Positions 54,173 to 63,964 of a DNA stretch of 64,000 nt are shown here, piece after piece. The number at the start of each line of letters is the position of its first letter. The first letter of the stretch is position 1. This stretch comes from Zhongshania sp. (lineage in GTDB: Bacteria; Pseudomonadota; Gammaproteobacteria; Pseudomonadales; Spongiibacteraceae): assembly GCF_029212375.1 (NCBI RefSeq), contig NZ_JARGNU010000006.1, positions 123,160-187,159 on the forward strand. Direction: 5' to 3'. The position numbers and the translations under genes were made by a program. The notes under the pieces were generated by a model. The model was given only the letters and a program-made list of their open reading frames with translations, was not told the DNA's origin and ran no database searches.

Positions 54173-55339
54173 ATGGATACCTTCGCTGAGATACGGCCCT
54201 ACCACGACGACGAAGTGGCGCCGGTATTGGCAAAGTTATTGGTCGATCCCGAAATGCTCAATATCATCGCCAGCCTGCGCTTGCCGCGCTTAAACAAGGC
54301 CTTGCCGTGGTTGGTTAGGCCGTTGGTGCGGTGGTATTTGGCGCGTGAAATGAAGGGCATTGCCAATGTTGGCGATTTTCAGTGGGTCGTTAAAGGCTAT
54401 ATGGATGCCATGATCGAGGGGCATACCACCAGCTTTCAAGTCTCTGGCCTAGAGAAACTTGATTCTGAACAGGCCTATTTGTATATCAGCAACCACCGCG
54501 ATATTGCGCTAGACCCCGCCTTTGTTAACTACGCGCTTTACCATCACGAGCGCGATACTGTGCGCATCGCCATTGGCGACAACCTTTTGTCCAAGCCCTT
54601 CGCCGCTGATTTAATGCGTTTAAACAAAAGTTTTGTTGTGCGCCGCTCGGCTCGTGGCCCCCGGCAGATGCTGGCCGCGTTTCGGCAATTGGCCAGCTAT
54701 ATCCGCTTTTCTTTGTTAGAAGAACGCAGTTCGATTTGGATTGCCCAGCGTGAAGGCCGCGCCAAAGATGGTAACGACGCCACCGAAGCCGCTGTCATTA
54801 AAATGATTGGCATGGCTCAGAACAAGCCCGACGAGAGCTTTTCTGACTATGTGAATAAGCTCAATATTGTGCCGGTCTCAATATCCTATGAATGGGATCC
54901 GCTAGATGCCGCCAAGGCGCAGGAGCTGGTGCATATCGAGCGCGATGGTGCCTATCAAAAGGCCGAGCACGAAGATTTAAAAAGCATCGCTACTGGCATC
55001 GTTGGCAATAAAGGTCATGTTCACGTGGCCTTTGGCGCGCCTTTAAAGGGCGAGTTTAGCGATGCTGTTGCCGTAGCGGCGAAGTTGGATGAGGTCATTA
55101 TTGACCAATACCGCCTGCACCCAAGTAATATCATTGCTTATATGCGGGTAGTTCAGAACGATAACTGGAAAGCCCTGCCGATGCTGCCGGAGATAACAGC
55201 GGCAGATATCGAGGTTTTTGATAAGCGCTTTAGCCAAATGCCCGCAGATTACCGCAATAAAGCCATGGAAATTTACGCTAACCCAGTGATAAATCAATTA
55301 GACAGCGCCGACCTGCGGATCGTTGAAGAGGCCATATAG
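54173..55339 (+). CDS. 1-acyl-glycerol-3-phosphate acyltransferase-family protein
   Basis: 388 residues with the PlsC acyltransferase core: ISNHRDIALDP (NHxxxxD), then VVRRSARGPRQM and WIAQREGRAKDG (the EGR block), and VPVSISYEWDP. It is longer than classic PlsC. It acylates a glycerolipid or related alcohol. It abuts dinG directly (stop TAG then GTG). Confidence 0.88.
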   Translation: MDTFAEIRPYHDDEVAPVLAKLLVDPEMLNIIASLRLPRLNKALPWLVRPLVRWYLAREMKGIANVGDFQWVVKGYMDAMIEGHTTSFQVSGLEKLDSEQAYLYISNHRDIALDPAFVNYALYHHERDTVRIAIGDNLLSKPFAADLMRLNKSFVVRRSARGPRQMLAAFRQLASYIRFSLLEERSSIWIAQREGRAKDGNDATEAAVIKMIGMAQNKPDESFSDYVNKLNIVPVSISYEWDPLDAAKAQELVHIERDGAYQKAEHEDLKSIATGIVGNKGHVHVAFGAPLKGEFSDAVAVAAKLDEVIIDQYRLHPSNIIAYMRVVQNDNWKALPMLPEITAADIEVFDKRFSQMPADYRNKAMEIYANPVINQLDSADLRIVEEAI

Positions 55340-57463
55340 GTGCTCACCGACGAGTTAAAAAAGACAATTCAAGACGCCTACCGCCAATTTTTGGATGTAA
55401 AACAACTTAAGGCCCGCTACGGCCAGCGCCTGATGATCGCCCATATCGCGCGTACTCTTGGCGGTATAAAGCGCAATCAGGAGCAGCAGCGCGGGGGTGG
55501 CGATCACCTTTGTGTGGTGGAGGCCGGTACGGGTACCGGTAAAACTCTCGCCTACGCCGTGGCGGCGGTGCCTATCGCCAAGGCCTGCGATAAAACCTTA
55601 GTTATTTCCACTGCGACTGTCGCGCTGCAAGAGCAGATTATCTACCGGGATCTGCCCGATGTGCTTACCAATAGCGGTTTGCAATTCTCCATTAGTCTCT
55701 CTAAAGGCCGTCGTCGCTATATTTGCTTGTCTAAACTCGATCAGCTGCTCTCGGGTGGCGATGCCAAGGTGCTGCCGCTGTATATTGATGAGCATATGGC
55801 GGCACCCGACGCCGAGAGCTTGTCGCTGTATACCGACTTTGCGCAGCAGATGGCCACGGGACAGTGGGCGGGTGATCGTGACGATTGGAAAACCGTTATC
55901 GCCGACGATAAGTGGGCGCGAGTCACCACCGACCACGCCCAGTGCACCGGCAGGCGCTGCAGCCATGTAAAACAGTGCAGTTTCTTTAAAGCGCGCGAGT
56001 CCTTGGCGCAAGCCGATGTCATTGTGGCCAATCACGACCTTGTGCTCGCTGATCTCGCGCTGGGTGGCGGCGCGATACTGCCACCGCCAGAAGAGTGTAT
56101 TTACATCTTCGACGAAGCTCACCATTTGCCGGATAAGGTTATTAATCACTTCAGCGCTAATTTCCGCCTAGCGGCAACTGAGCGCTGGATGGAGCAGATT
56201 GAGCGGGCGCTCAGCGCCATGGTTGCCCTGCCGATAATGGATAACAGTATTCGCGGCGAGCTGGAAAGTCTGTTGAGTCTGCTCATTGCGGTGCGGCGGG
56301 GCTTAATACCACTGCGGCCGGTATTAGAAGAGCTGCTAGAAGGCGCGCAGGAGCGCCAAGGTGTGAAAAGCCTGCGCTTTGCCGACGGCATTGTGCCGCC
56401 AGTGCTGGTTGAGCACGCCAAGAGCTTGTTGGCGGGGTTTAGCGAGGTAATCAAGCAGGCCGAGAAAATTATCGATAGCCTGCAAGACGGTATGGACACC
56501 AATGAGTTGAGCGGCAACCGTGAGGCCAACGAACAGTGGTTAACCACGGTGTCGATGGCGCGTTTTCGGGCGGAGTCCGCCGCGGCCTTGTGGCGTTCCT
56601 TTGCCAGTGACGCAACGAAGGAGAAACCGCCCAATGCACGTTGGTTGGCGTTAGTTGAAACTGGGCAGGGCTTGTTTGATGTGGAGTTGAATGCCAGCCC
56701 CATTTTGGCGGCAAATGCGCTGAAATCAGCTTTGTGGTCGCGCTGTTTTGGTGCCGTGCTCACCTCGGCCACCTTGACCGCCCTGGGCAGCTTTGATCGT
56801 TTTAGTATGCGTGCCGGTTTAGATACCGATGCCAGCTTTGAGGTTGTGCCCAGCCCCTTTCGTCACGCTGAAGCCGCTGAATTGTATATACCCGCAATGG
56901 ATTGCGACGCCGGTAATGCCGAGGCGCATACCGCTGCCCTCATTGATATGCTGCCGACCTTATTAGATGCCGATGCGGGCAGCTTGGTGCTATTTTCCTC
57001 GCGCAAGCAATTGCGGGCGGTGCGCGAGGGTTTGTCGGCCGAGTGGCAGGCTCGTATTTTGGCGCAAGATGATTTGCCCAAGCACGAGATTCTCACCCGC
57101 CATCGCACGTGTTTGGATGATGGTGCGGGCAGTGTGATTTTTGGTTTGGCCAGCTTTGCCGAAGGGGTGGATTTACCGGGCAAATACTGCACCCATGTGG
57201 TAATTGCAAAAATTCCCTTCGCGGTGCCAGAAGACCCCGTTGAAGAGGCGCTGGCGGAGTGGATAAGCCGCAACAAGGGCAATCCCTTTATGGATATCAC
57301 CGTGCCCGACGCGGCGGTGCGTTTAATTCAGGCCAGTGGCCGGTTGTTGCGCAACGAGGCCGACACCGGCCGGATTACCATTCTGGATCGGCGCATTGTG
57401 AGCCGCCATTACGGCCGTAAAATGCTGGCATCGATGCCGCCATACCAGCAAATTATTGAGTAG
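55340..57463 (+). CDS. dinG: ATP-dependent DNA helicase DinG
   Basis: 707 residues, GTG start. Walker A VEAGTGTGKTLAYA (about 60-73), iron-sulfur cysteines RYIC and QCTGRRCSHVKQC, DEAH box IFDEAHHLPD, helicase motif VLTSATLTALG, IFGLASFAEGVDLPGKYC and QASGRLLRN. DinG is a 5'-3' superfamily 2 helicase that resolves R-loops and G4 structures and is SOS-linked. No SOS box is evident since the start abuts the upstream gene. Confidence 0.96.
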   Translation: MLTDELKKTIQDAYRQFLDVKQLKARYGQRLMIAHIARTLGGIKRNQEQQRGGGDHLCVVEAGTGTGKTLAYAVAAVPIAKACDKTLVISTATVALQEQIIYRDLPDVLTNSGLQFSISLSKGRRRYICLSKLDQLLSGGDAKVLPLYIDEHMAAPDAESLSLYTDFAQQMATGQWAGDRDDWKTVIADDKWARVTTDHAQCTGRRCSHVKQCSFFKARESLAQADVIVANHDLVLADLALGGGAILPPPEECIYIFDEAHHLPDKVINHFSANFRLAATERWMEQIERALSAMVALPIMDNSIRGELESLLSLLIAVRRGLIPLRPVLEELLEGAQERQGVKSLRFADGIVPPVLVEHAKSLLAGFSEVIKQAEKIIDSLQDGMDTNELSGNREANEQWLTTVSMARFRAESAAALWRSFASDATKEKPPNARWLALVETGQGLFDVELNASPILAANALKSALWSRCFGAVLTSATLTALGSFDRFSMRAGLDTDASFEVVPSPFRHAEAAELYIPAMDCDAGNAEAHTAALIDMLPTLLDADAGSLVLFSSRKQLRAVREGLSAEWQARILAQDDLPKHEILTRHRTCLDDGAGSVIFGLASFAEGVDLPGKYCTHVVIAKIPFAVPEDPVEEALAEWISRNKGNPFMDITVPDAAVRLIQASGRLLRNEADTGRITILDRRIVSRHYGRKMLASMPPYQQIIE

Positions 57464-57469
57464 TTCGGG

Positions 57470-57796
57470 ATGAGTCATTACCACCAAGTGGCTGAAGTGT
57501 TAATTGATATTGAAGCTGCGCTGCGCCAAATCGGCTGCTGGGATGCGATTGCGCCGGCGCCAGAAGCCTTGCGCAGCGAGCAACCCTTTGCGGTAGATAC
57601 TTTGAATTTTGGCCAGTGGTTGCAGTTTGTGTTTGTGCCCAAAATGCATTTTTTAGTGGCGCAAAAGGCGGGGCTACCAACGGCCTGTGGTATTACACCC
57701 ATGGCGGAAGAGTATTTTCGCGGTCAGCAATTGCCGGTGGCAGGTCTGCTGGCCGCGTTGACAAGAATGGATAACTTGCTTGGCGGTCGCCGCTAG
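57470..57796 (+). CDS. yqcC: YqcC-family protein
   Basis: 108 residues. Family marks are VAEVLIDIEAALRQIGCWD, FAVDTLNFGQWLQFVFVPKM and PMAEEYFRG. The function is unknown; in gammaproteobacteria it often lies next to truC. It follows dinG after six bases and its last bases overlap the opposite-strand fixJ-type gene. Confidence 0.9.
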   Translation: MSHYHQVAEVLIDIEAALRQIGCWDAIAPAPEALRSEQPFAVDTLNFGQWLQFVFVPKMHFLVAQKAGLPTACGITPMAEEYFRGQQLPVAGLLAALTRMDNLLGGRR

Positions 57797-58410
57797 CCGT
57801 TGTTGTCTTCTGCAGCCATTACCATTCGCACAAGGTGGGCCAGCGAGCGCACCCCCATTTTTTCCATAACCCGAGCACGGTGTATTTCTACCGTGCGCTG
57901 GCTAATATCGAGATCGTAGGCGATCACTTTATTGGCTTTACCCTCAATCATCAGTTCCATGACCTGGGTCTCGCGGGGTGTTAAGTCGGTCAGCTTGGCG
58001 CGGATTTTGTGCTTTTCTTCGAGGTCGGCACGGTTTTCAACATCGGCGGCAATGGCCTGTTGAATTTTGCCCAGCAGCTCTTCTTCGCGATACGGCTTTT
58101 GCACAAAATCTACTGCGCCGCGCTGCATGGCGTCAACGGCCATGGGCACGTCACCGTGACCGGTCACAAAAATAATTGGCAAAATAGAATTTCGAGTATT
58201 GAGCTGACGCTGTAATTCCATGCCATTCATACCCGGCATGCGAATATCTAGCACCAGACAGCCTGCCATATCTACACTATAGTCATCTAAGAAGGTGTCT
58301 GCTCTGGAGTAGCTGGCCACCGTATGGCCCACTGATTCCAATACCATTTGGAGTGAATCTCTTACCGCGTCATCGTCCTCAACGAGGTACACCGTGGCTT
58401 CTACTGTCAT
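57793..58410 (-). CDS. FixJ-type response regulator
   Basis: 205 residues. Receiver with EDDDAVRDSL, LVLDIRMPGMNG (Asp55) and FVTGHGDVPMAVDAMQ, and a LuxR/FixJ helix-turn-helix (LTPRETQVMELMIEGKANKVIAYDLDISQRTVEIHRARVMEKM). It is a phosphorylation-controlled activator. It is divergent from two kinases, at 58603 and 61658, the second with a FixL-like HisKA, which likely phosphorylate it. Confidence 0.93.
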   Translation of the reverse strand: MTVEATVYLVEDDDAVRDSLQMVLESVGHTVASYSRADTFLDDYSVDMAGCLVLDIRMPGMNGMELQRQLNTRNSILPIIFVTGHGDVPMAVDAMQRGAVDFVQKPYREEELLGKIQQAIAADVENRADLEEKHKIRAKLTDLTPRETQVMELMIEGKANKVIAYDLDISQRTVEIHRARVMEKMGVRSLAHLVRMVMAAEDNNG

Positions 58411-58443
58411 TATTACGTCCTTGCGGTTACCGTTTTATCGTGT

Positions 58444-58469
58444 GCTTAGGCTACCATGAAATCCTAAGC
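58444..58469. repeat. Inverted repeat in the fixJ/kinase divergent promoter
   Basis: GCTTAGG and CCTAAGC are exact complements separated by 12 bases. It lies 34 bases before the regulator's start, a fitting place for a FixJ-type dimer site. Confidence 0.4.
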
Positions 58470-58602
58470 CTTTGCTGGGCTTAATTAATTGTATTGATGT
58501 TTTCGTTAATGATACTGGCGATAAGGGTCAAGACTGGATAAGCTTTCGCCTTATTATACATCGCAAGGCAAACATGGGTTTGCCACACAACAAGGGTTGC
58601 GC

Positions 58603-61600
58603 ATGCGAACTAAGCGCAGTTTAGTACAGATTTACCTGATAAGCCTAGTCGCGTTGTCTGCGATTCCCTTGGCTATATTAGGCTATATCTGGATTGCCAA
58701 GGAATACGAACGCTACACTCAACAGAGTGAGGCGTGGCGTGACAGCTATATAGAGTCGCGTCGCGAGCTTTTACGCCGCGAAGTCGATAAGGCAATGGAG
58801 TATTTGGAGTTTAAGCGCACCCAGCTTAATCGCCAGCTATATAACGATCTGCGTCAGCAGGTTGCGGTTGGCCTGTCGTTAATCGAAACCACCCGCAAAG
58901 AGTTTGTGGGCGAAAGCCGCGCCGAGCAAATTACGCGGCTGCGCGCCACCATGAGCTCGCTGAGCTTTCTCGACAATAAAGGTTTTTTCTTTTTGTTTGA
59001 CGGTGTTGGCAAGCCCTTGCTGGCGCCCATGCACCCCCGTGGTAGCCAGCGAATTGCAGATAAAACCGCACTTGACGCCTTCGCTAGCCAAATACGAAGT
59101 TCGATAACAGATAAAAATTACGACTTTATCGAGTACCGCTTTACTGACGCAAAGGGCCGAGCAGCCACCGAGCGCAACTTTAGTTTCGTTTACTACTACA
59201 AACCCCTCGATCTCTATATGGGTGCAAGTGTGTATTTGCGCGATGAGGTTGGCCGGCTCAAGCGCGAAGTGGTTGAGCGTATCGCCGCGGTGCCTATCGA
59301 CCCTGATAACTCCATTATGTTCGTGGTCGACAGCGACGGCCGGCAGTTAGTTAATGCCTACGATCCGGCTAGCGTCGGCGCCTTGATGCCCAGTATTATC
59401 GAGAAAAGCAGCCAAGTTAGCGGTAGTAATAGCAGCCTGTTTACCGAATTGAACTGGGTAGATCAAAGTGGCCAGAGCAAACCGGTCATTTCCTATATTC
59501 GCCGCTTTGAACCTTGGGGTTGGACCTTGGGTTCTGGGGTGTTCCTTGATGAACTCAATGTAAAGTTGGCGCAAGAGCGCGCCGCCCTGCAAGACCGCGT
59601 GCAAGAGCATATTCGCTTTATTGTGATTATTGCTTTTGCGTTAATGGTGTTTTCGACCCTTGCGGCACGTTGGTTGGCCTCGCGCAGTGCTGCTGGCTTT
59701 ACAATTTTTCAGCAGTTTTTTGCCGATGCCAGCAAGCGCTCTACCGCGATTGATGTGAATAAACTGCCCTTCGCTGAATTTCAGAAATTGGCTGAAGATG
59801 CTAATTTCATGGTGGAAAAGCGCACCCAAACTGAGCGCGCTTTAAAGTTAAGCGAGCGGCGTTTTCAGTTGGCGCTGGATGCCGCCCAAAACCATTTGTG
59901 GGACCTTGATTTACAGACCGGCTTGGTCACTGTGGGCGAGAGTTTCTTTCGTATGCTTGGCTATGATGTGCCGACTAAACCCTACCCAGTGGGCGCGTTT
60001 AAACATATTGCCAACAGCGACGATATGCAAATTATTGCTTCAGCCGTTGATAGCTGGCTGGGGCTGGCAACGGGTAATAGTGTTGAGTTTCGGGTGAGAG
60101 ATCGGGCGGGCAAATACCGCTGGATTTATAGCCGTGGCGATGTGGTTGAAAACGACACTAACGACAAACCTATTCGCGCCATGGGGATCATGACCGATGT
60201 CACTGACCGCAAGCGCATTGAGCAAGAGCTGGTCAATGCCAGAATCGCCGCCGAGGATGCCTTGCACGCCAAGAGTCAGTTCCTGTCTAGCGTTAGCCAT
60301 GAATTGCGCACCCCCTTAAATGGGGTTTTGGGCTACGCCCAATTACTGCAGCGCGAAAAGGGTCTACCCAGTGGCAGTCAGGAGTATTTGCGGGCCATAG
60401 AGAGCTGCGGCAAGCATTTGCTTACCCTTATTAATGATGTGTTGGATCTGGCAAAAATCGAAAGCGGTAATATCGACATTGTTTGTCGCGCCAATGATTT
60501 GAATGAAATTGTATCCAGTGTCAGTGATATTGTCGGTCATCGCGCCCAGTCTAAGGGCTTGAATTTTGTGGTTAATATCGCAAAAGATGTGCCGCGTCAT
60601 GTACACGTCGACGAAGTAAAGCTACGCCAAGTGTTAGTTAATTTACTCGATAACGCGGTTAAATTTACCGCCAGCGGTAAAGTTGAATTGAAGCTGGATG
60701 TTAATCAAGAGCAGGCTCAGCTGTTGTTTTCTGTTAAAGACAGCGGTATGGGCATTCCAGAAGAAAAGCTGCGCGATGTATTTGAGCCTTTCCGGCAGGT
60801 GAATCCCCAAGACGGCAAAGGCACTGGCTTGGGTTTGGCAATATGTCGGCGCCTTGTTGAAGCTATGGGCGGCAGCTTGAATCTGAGCAGTGAATTTGGT
60901 CAAGGCAGTTGTTTCTATTTTGATATCCCGCTGCTTGAAATGGATACCGATAGCGTGGCAGACGACGCCTTGGTTGAAGCGGTGGATCCAGTGCCGGAAT
61001 TACTGGCGAGGGTAGCGAATAACCCTGCCATTATTGTCGCTGATGATGTTGCGGTAAACCGTCATGTGTTACTTGGCATGCTTGAAGATGTCAGTACCGA
61101 TATTCGCGAAGCGGCCAATGGCTTAGAAGTGATTGAACTGCTAAAAGAGCGCACAGCGCTGCTGGTGCTAATGGATTTGCGCATGCCGGAAATGGATGGC
61201 ATGGAGGCAACTCGCATTATTAAGCAAGAGATGGGCATGAGCGAGGTTGCGATTGTGATGGCTTCGGCCACCACCGATGAAGACATGATGGCCGAGGCCA
61301 TTGAGGTTGGCTGTGATGGCTTCTTGCCGAAACCCATTGGCATGGAAGACTTAATGAAGATCGTTGCCAAAACCTGCGGTGGTGAGGCGGCGCCAAGCGT
61401 GCAAACGGTACCCGCACAAGCCGCGCCGGCGGCGGTGCAAGTTGCGGTGGTATTGCCGCCTGAACGGGATTTGCAAGAACTGTTAATGGCGGTGGATTTG
61501 GGTGACGTAACGGGCACCCGTGAGTTATTGGGTCAGCTGCGGCGGGCCAATCCAGAATGCCGAGGCTTTGTTGAAGAAGCCGAAGAATTTCTCAACGAGT

Positions 61601-61668
61601 TTGATTTTGATAATTTATCGCGCCTGTTAAAGCGTGCATCAAACGAGGCCAGTTTGAATGGCGCGTGA
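58603..61668 (+). CDS. Cache-PAS hybrid histidine kinase
   Basis: 1,021 residues from ATG 58603 (AAGGG seven bases upstream). TM helix 13-32, double Cache periplasmic sensor (about 45-330, with GFFFLFDGVGKPLLAPMHPRG), TM helix 338-356, PAS (418-538), HisKA SSVSHELRTPLNGVLGYAQLL (His566), HATPase (GKGTGLGLAICRRLVEAMGG) and a C-terminal receiver (IIVADDVAVNRHVLLG, LLVLMDLRMPEMDGMEA). Cache domains sense small organic ligands. The last 11 bases overlap the next kinase gene. Confidence 0.95.
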   Translation: MRTKRSLVQIYLISLVALSAIPLAILGYIWIAKEYERYTQQSEAWRDSYIESRRELLRREVDKAMEYLEFKRTQLNRQLYNDLRQQVAVGLSLIETTRKEFVGESRAEQITRLRATMSSLSFLDNKGFFFLFDGVGKPLLAPMHPRGSQRIADKTALDAFASQIRSSITDKNYDFIEYRFTDAKGRAATERNFSFVYYYKPLDLYMGASVYLRDEVGRLKREVVERIAAVPIDPDNSIMFVVDSDGRQLVNAYDPASVGALMPSIIEKSSQVSGSNSSLFTELNWVDQSGQSKPVISYIRRFEPWGWTLGSGVFLDELNVKLAQERAALQDRVQEHIRFIVIIAFALMVFSTLAARWLASRSAAGFTIFQQFFADASKRSTAIDVNKLPFAEFQKLAEDANFMVEKRTQTERALKLSERRFQLALDAAQNHLWDLDLQTGLVTVGESFFRMLGYDVPTKPYPVGAFKHIANSDDMQIIASAVDSWLGLATGNSVEFRVRDRAGKYRWIYSRGDVVENDTNDKPIRAMGIMTDVTDRKRIEQELVNARIAAEDALHAKSQFLSSVSHELRTPLNGVLGYAQLLQREKGLPSGSQEYLRAIESCGKHLLTLINDVLDLAKIESGNIDIVCRANDLNEIVSSVSDIVGHRAQSKGLNFVVNIAKDVPRHVHVDEVKLRQVLVNLLDNAVKFTASGKVELKLDVNQEQAQLLFSVKDSGMGIPEEKLRDVFEPFRQVNPQDGKGTGLGLAICRRLVEAMGGSLNLSSEFGQGSCFYFDIPLLEMDTDSVADDALVEAVDPVPELLARVANNPAIIVADDVAVNRHVLLGMLEDVSTDIREAANGLEVIELLKERTALLVLMDLRMPEMDGMEATRIIKQEMGMSEVAIVMASATTDEDMMAEAIEVGCDGFLPKPIGMEDLMKIVAKTCGGEAAPSVQTVPAQAAPAAVQVAVVLPPERDLQELLMAVDLGDVTGTRELLGQLRRANPECRGFVEEAEEFLNEFDFDNLSRLLKRASNEASLNGA

Positions 61669-63172
61669 TGTGGGTGGCGAGCAAATATTATTGGTCGATG
61701 ACAACCCAACCAATTTGCAGGTTTTATTTAAAACCCTTGAAGGTAGCGGTTATCGATTGCTGGCCGCCCGCGACGGCAAAGCCGCACTGTTTACCGCGCG
61801 CAAAGCTCGCCCCGCGCTAATTCTCTTAGATGTAATGATGCCCGGCATGGACGGTTTTGAGGTGTGTGAGCGCCTCAAGGCCGATCCGGAAACAGCGAAT
61901 ATAGCGATTATTTTTCTGTCGGCACTTACCGATAGTCAGTCTAAAGTTCACGGCTTGGCGATTGGCGGCGTGGACTATATTGCCAAACCGTTTCAAACCG
62001 ACGAGGTGCTGGCGCGGGTTCGTACTCACGTTAAAATACAGCGTTTAGAGCGCGCACTAGCGCGCCGCAACAGTGAGTTAGAAGACGAAAATCAGCGAAT
62101 TTTAAATGCCGTTGAAGAAGGCATATTTGGTTTAGATGTAGAGGGCCGCGTTAGTGCGATGAATCTCCGTGCAGCGCAACTAACGGGGTGGCCGGTGTCT
62201 GACACTATGGGTGAATTGTTTGCCCAGCTAAAACTTTTCCCCGACGAAAGCTCTCTTAATCAGGCGCTGGGGTTGCTTTGCAAAGGCGGGGTGAGCTTGC
62301 GTAAAGAAGACACTGAGCTCACTGCGCGCAATGGAGAGATTGTGCGAGTGGCGCTCAGCGGTTCGCCGCGCAAAGAGGGTGGCGCGGTGCTGGTGTTGCG
62401 CGACATCAGCGAGTGGTTGGCTAGCCAGCAGGCGCTGGATTCGGCGCGAGAAGAACTCGACAGTCAGCGCCAGCACTTGGCCCATATCGAGCGTTTGAGC
62501 ACTGGCGGTGAAATGGCCGCAGGTATTGCCCACGAAGTAAATCAGCCGCTTACTGCAGTAACTAATTACGCCCGTGTGGCGCAGCGTCTTTTAGTGGATC
62601 TTCCCGAAGACAAGCGCGAAAAAATGAACGACGTGCTGAGTAAGATTTCGATTCAGGCCGAGCGCGCTGCGGCGGTGATTCAGCGCATGCGCAGCTACGT
62701 GAAAAAGCCTACTGGCGGCCGCGAAGTCTTTGCCCTTAATAGCGTATTAGAAGATGTATTGGCGCTGGCAGAAGTCGATTCGCGGGTAAACGCGATACCC
62801 GTAGTGTTACACGGTGCTGAAAATCTGCCAGAAATTCACGTCGATGAGGTCCAGTTACAGCAAGTTGCCCTGAATCTGATTCGCAATGCCATGGAGTCAA
62901 CGGCGAATGCAGGCAATGAAGATCCGGTAGAGGTGAAAACCTACCTAGAAGACGGCATGGTTTGTTTCAGTGTGACAGATCGCGGTGCCGGTTTAGCACC
63001 GGAAATTGAAGCCCAATTGTTTAGTCCCTTTGTAAGCTCCAAAGAAGGCGGCATGGGGATTGGCTTGTCGGTTTGCCAATCTATTATGCAAGCCCATGGC
63101 GGCAATATACACCACGAACACAATCCGGCTGGGGGGGCGATATTTCATTGCCACTTTCCCGCTCATGTCTAA
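61658..63172 (+). CDS. Receiver-PAS-FixL-type histidine kinase
   Basis: 504 residues. N-terminal receiver (QILLVDDNPTN; LILLDVMMPGMDGFEVC, Asp58), then coiled coil and PAS (about 150-260), HisKA of the FixL/DctB type (GEMAAGIAHEVNQPLTAVTNYARVA) and HATPase (GGMGIGLSVCQSIMQAHGG). The receiver probably takes phosphate from the Cache kinase upstream, and the kinase half passes it to the divergent FixJ-type regulator, forming a relay. Confidence 0.94.
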   Translation: MARDVGGEQILLVDDNPTNLQVLFKTLEGSGYRLLAARDGKAALFTARKARPALILLDVMMPGMDGFEVCERLKADPETANIAIIFLSALTDSQSKVHGLAIGGVDYIAKPFQTDEVLARVRTHVKIQRLERALARRNSELEDENQRILNAVEEGIFGLDVEGRVSAMNLRAAQLTGWPVSDTMGELFAQLKLFPDESSLNQALGLLCKGGVSLRKEDTELTARNGEIVRVALSGSPRKEGGAVLVLRDISEWLASQQALDSAREELDSQRQHLAHIERLSTGGEMAAGIAHEVNQPLTAVTNYARVAQRLLVDLPEDKREKMNDVLSKISIQAERAAAVIQRMRSYVKKPTGGREVFALNSVLEDVLALAEVDSRVNAIPVVLHGAENLPEIHVDEVQLQQVALNLIRNAMESTANAGNEDPVEVKTYLEDGMVCFSVTDRGAGLAPEIEAQLFSPFVSSKEGGMGIGLSVCQSIMQAHGGNIHHEHNPAGGAIFHCHFPAHV

Positions 63173-63193
63173 ATCAACGGCGCGATAAACACT

Positions 63194-63964
63194 ATGGATC
63201 TGCTGCGGCGTAAGCCGTTAGAAGAGTGCAGTAAGACCCGTGTTTGGGTCGAGGGTACCGAGTTAGAGCTGACCTTAATTCGCAGTCGCCGGCGGCGGCG
63301 CAAGCTCACCTTGCAGCTGGACGCCAAGGGTGGCTTGCTGGTGCGCTCACCCTTTGCCGCAAGGCGGCGCGACATTGATAGCTTAATACAGCGCAATAGT
63401 GCGTGGATTCTTCAGCGGCGCCAAGACATGCAGCGCCAGCAGTACCGCAACCCTGATTTGTGTTTCGCAGATGGTGAGACCCATTTGTATCTAGGACAGC
63501 GCTATACCCTGAAAATTAATGAGTTGAATGCTTCGCGTCGCGTCAGCATTGTGTTGCATGATGGCGAGCTGCTAATTAGCCCGCGTGCTAATTTCCACAC
63601 TCCCGAGGCGATAAGCCAAGCTCTACAGCACTGGTATAAACAACAGGCCCAGGTTTTATTTGCGCGGCGGCTGGCGTTTTTTACGGGGCAATTGGCTTGG
63701 GTGAGCGAGCTGCCAGAACTGCGCTTGCGGCGAATGCGCTCGCGCTGGGGGAGCTGCTCAAGCAGTGGCAAGCTATGCCTAAATACCCATTTGATTAAGG
63801 CCAGTGAGCGCTGTATCGACTACGTTATTGTGCACGAGCTGTGTCACTTGCAAGAGTTTAATCACAGTCCGCGCTTTTATGCCTTAATGGACGCCGCCCT
63901 GCCAGATTGGCGCGCGCGCAAGGCCGAGCTTGAGGCCTGCGGCGCGGCAATCATTCGCGAGTGA
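63194..63964 (+). CDS. YgjP-like M48-type metallopeptidase
   Basis: 256 residues. Zinc motif VIVHELCHLQEFNHSPRFYALM (HExxH plus a downstream His), RMRSRWGSCSSSGKLCLNTHLI and an N-terminal beta-rich part (KLTLQLDAKGGLLVRSPF). These are marks of the YgjP/DUF45 metallopeptidase family. It is cytosolic, with no signal peptide. Substrate unknown. It follows the kinase gene by 21 bases. Confidence 0.92.
   Translation: MDLLRRKPLEECSKTRVWVEGTELELTLIRSRRRRRKLTLQLDAKGGLLVRSPFAARRRDIDSLIQRNSAWILQRRQDMQRQQYRNPDLCFADGETHLYLGQRYTLKINELNASRRVSIVLHDGELLISPRANFHTPEAISQALQHWYKQQAQVLFARRLAFFTGQLAWVSELPELRLRRMRSRWGSCSSSGKLCLNTHLIKASERCIDYVIVHELCHLQEFNHSPRFYALMDAALPDWRARKAELEACGAAIIRE

Noticed and set aside
55598..56149. 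Open frame of 183 codons on the - strand
   Set aside because: Also antisense to the helicase domain of dinG, with no motif.
56146..56772. Open frame of 208 codons on the - strand
   Set aside because: Antisense to dinG, Ser/Arg-rich and without any domain; a codon-bias shadow.
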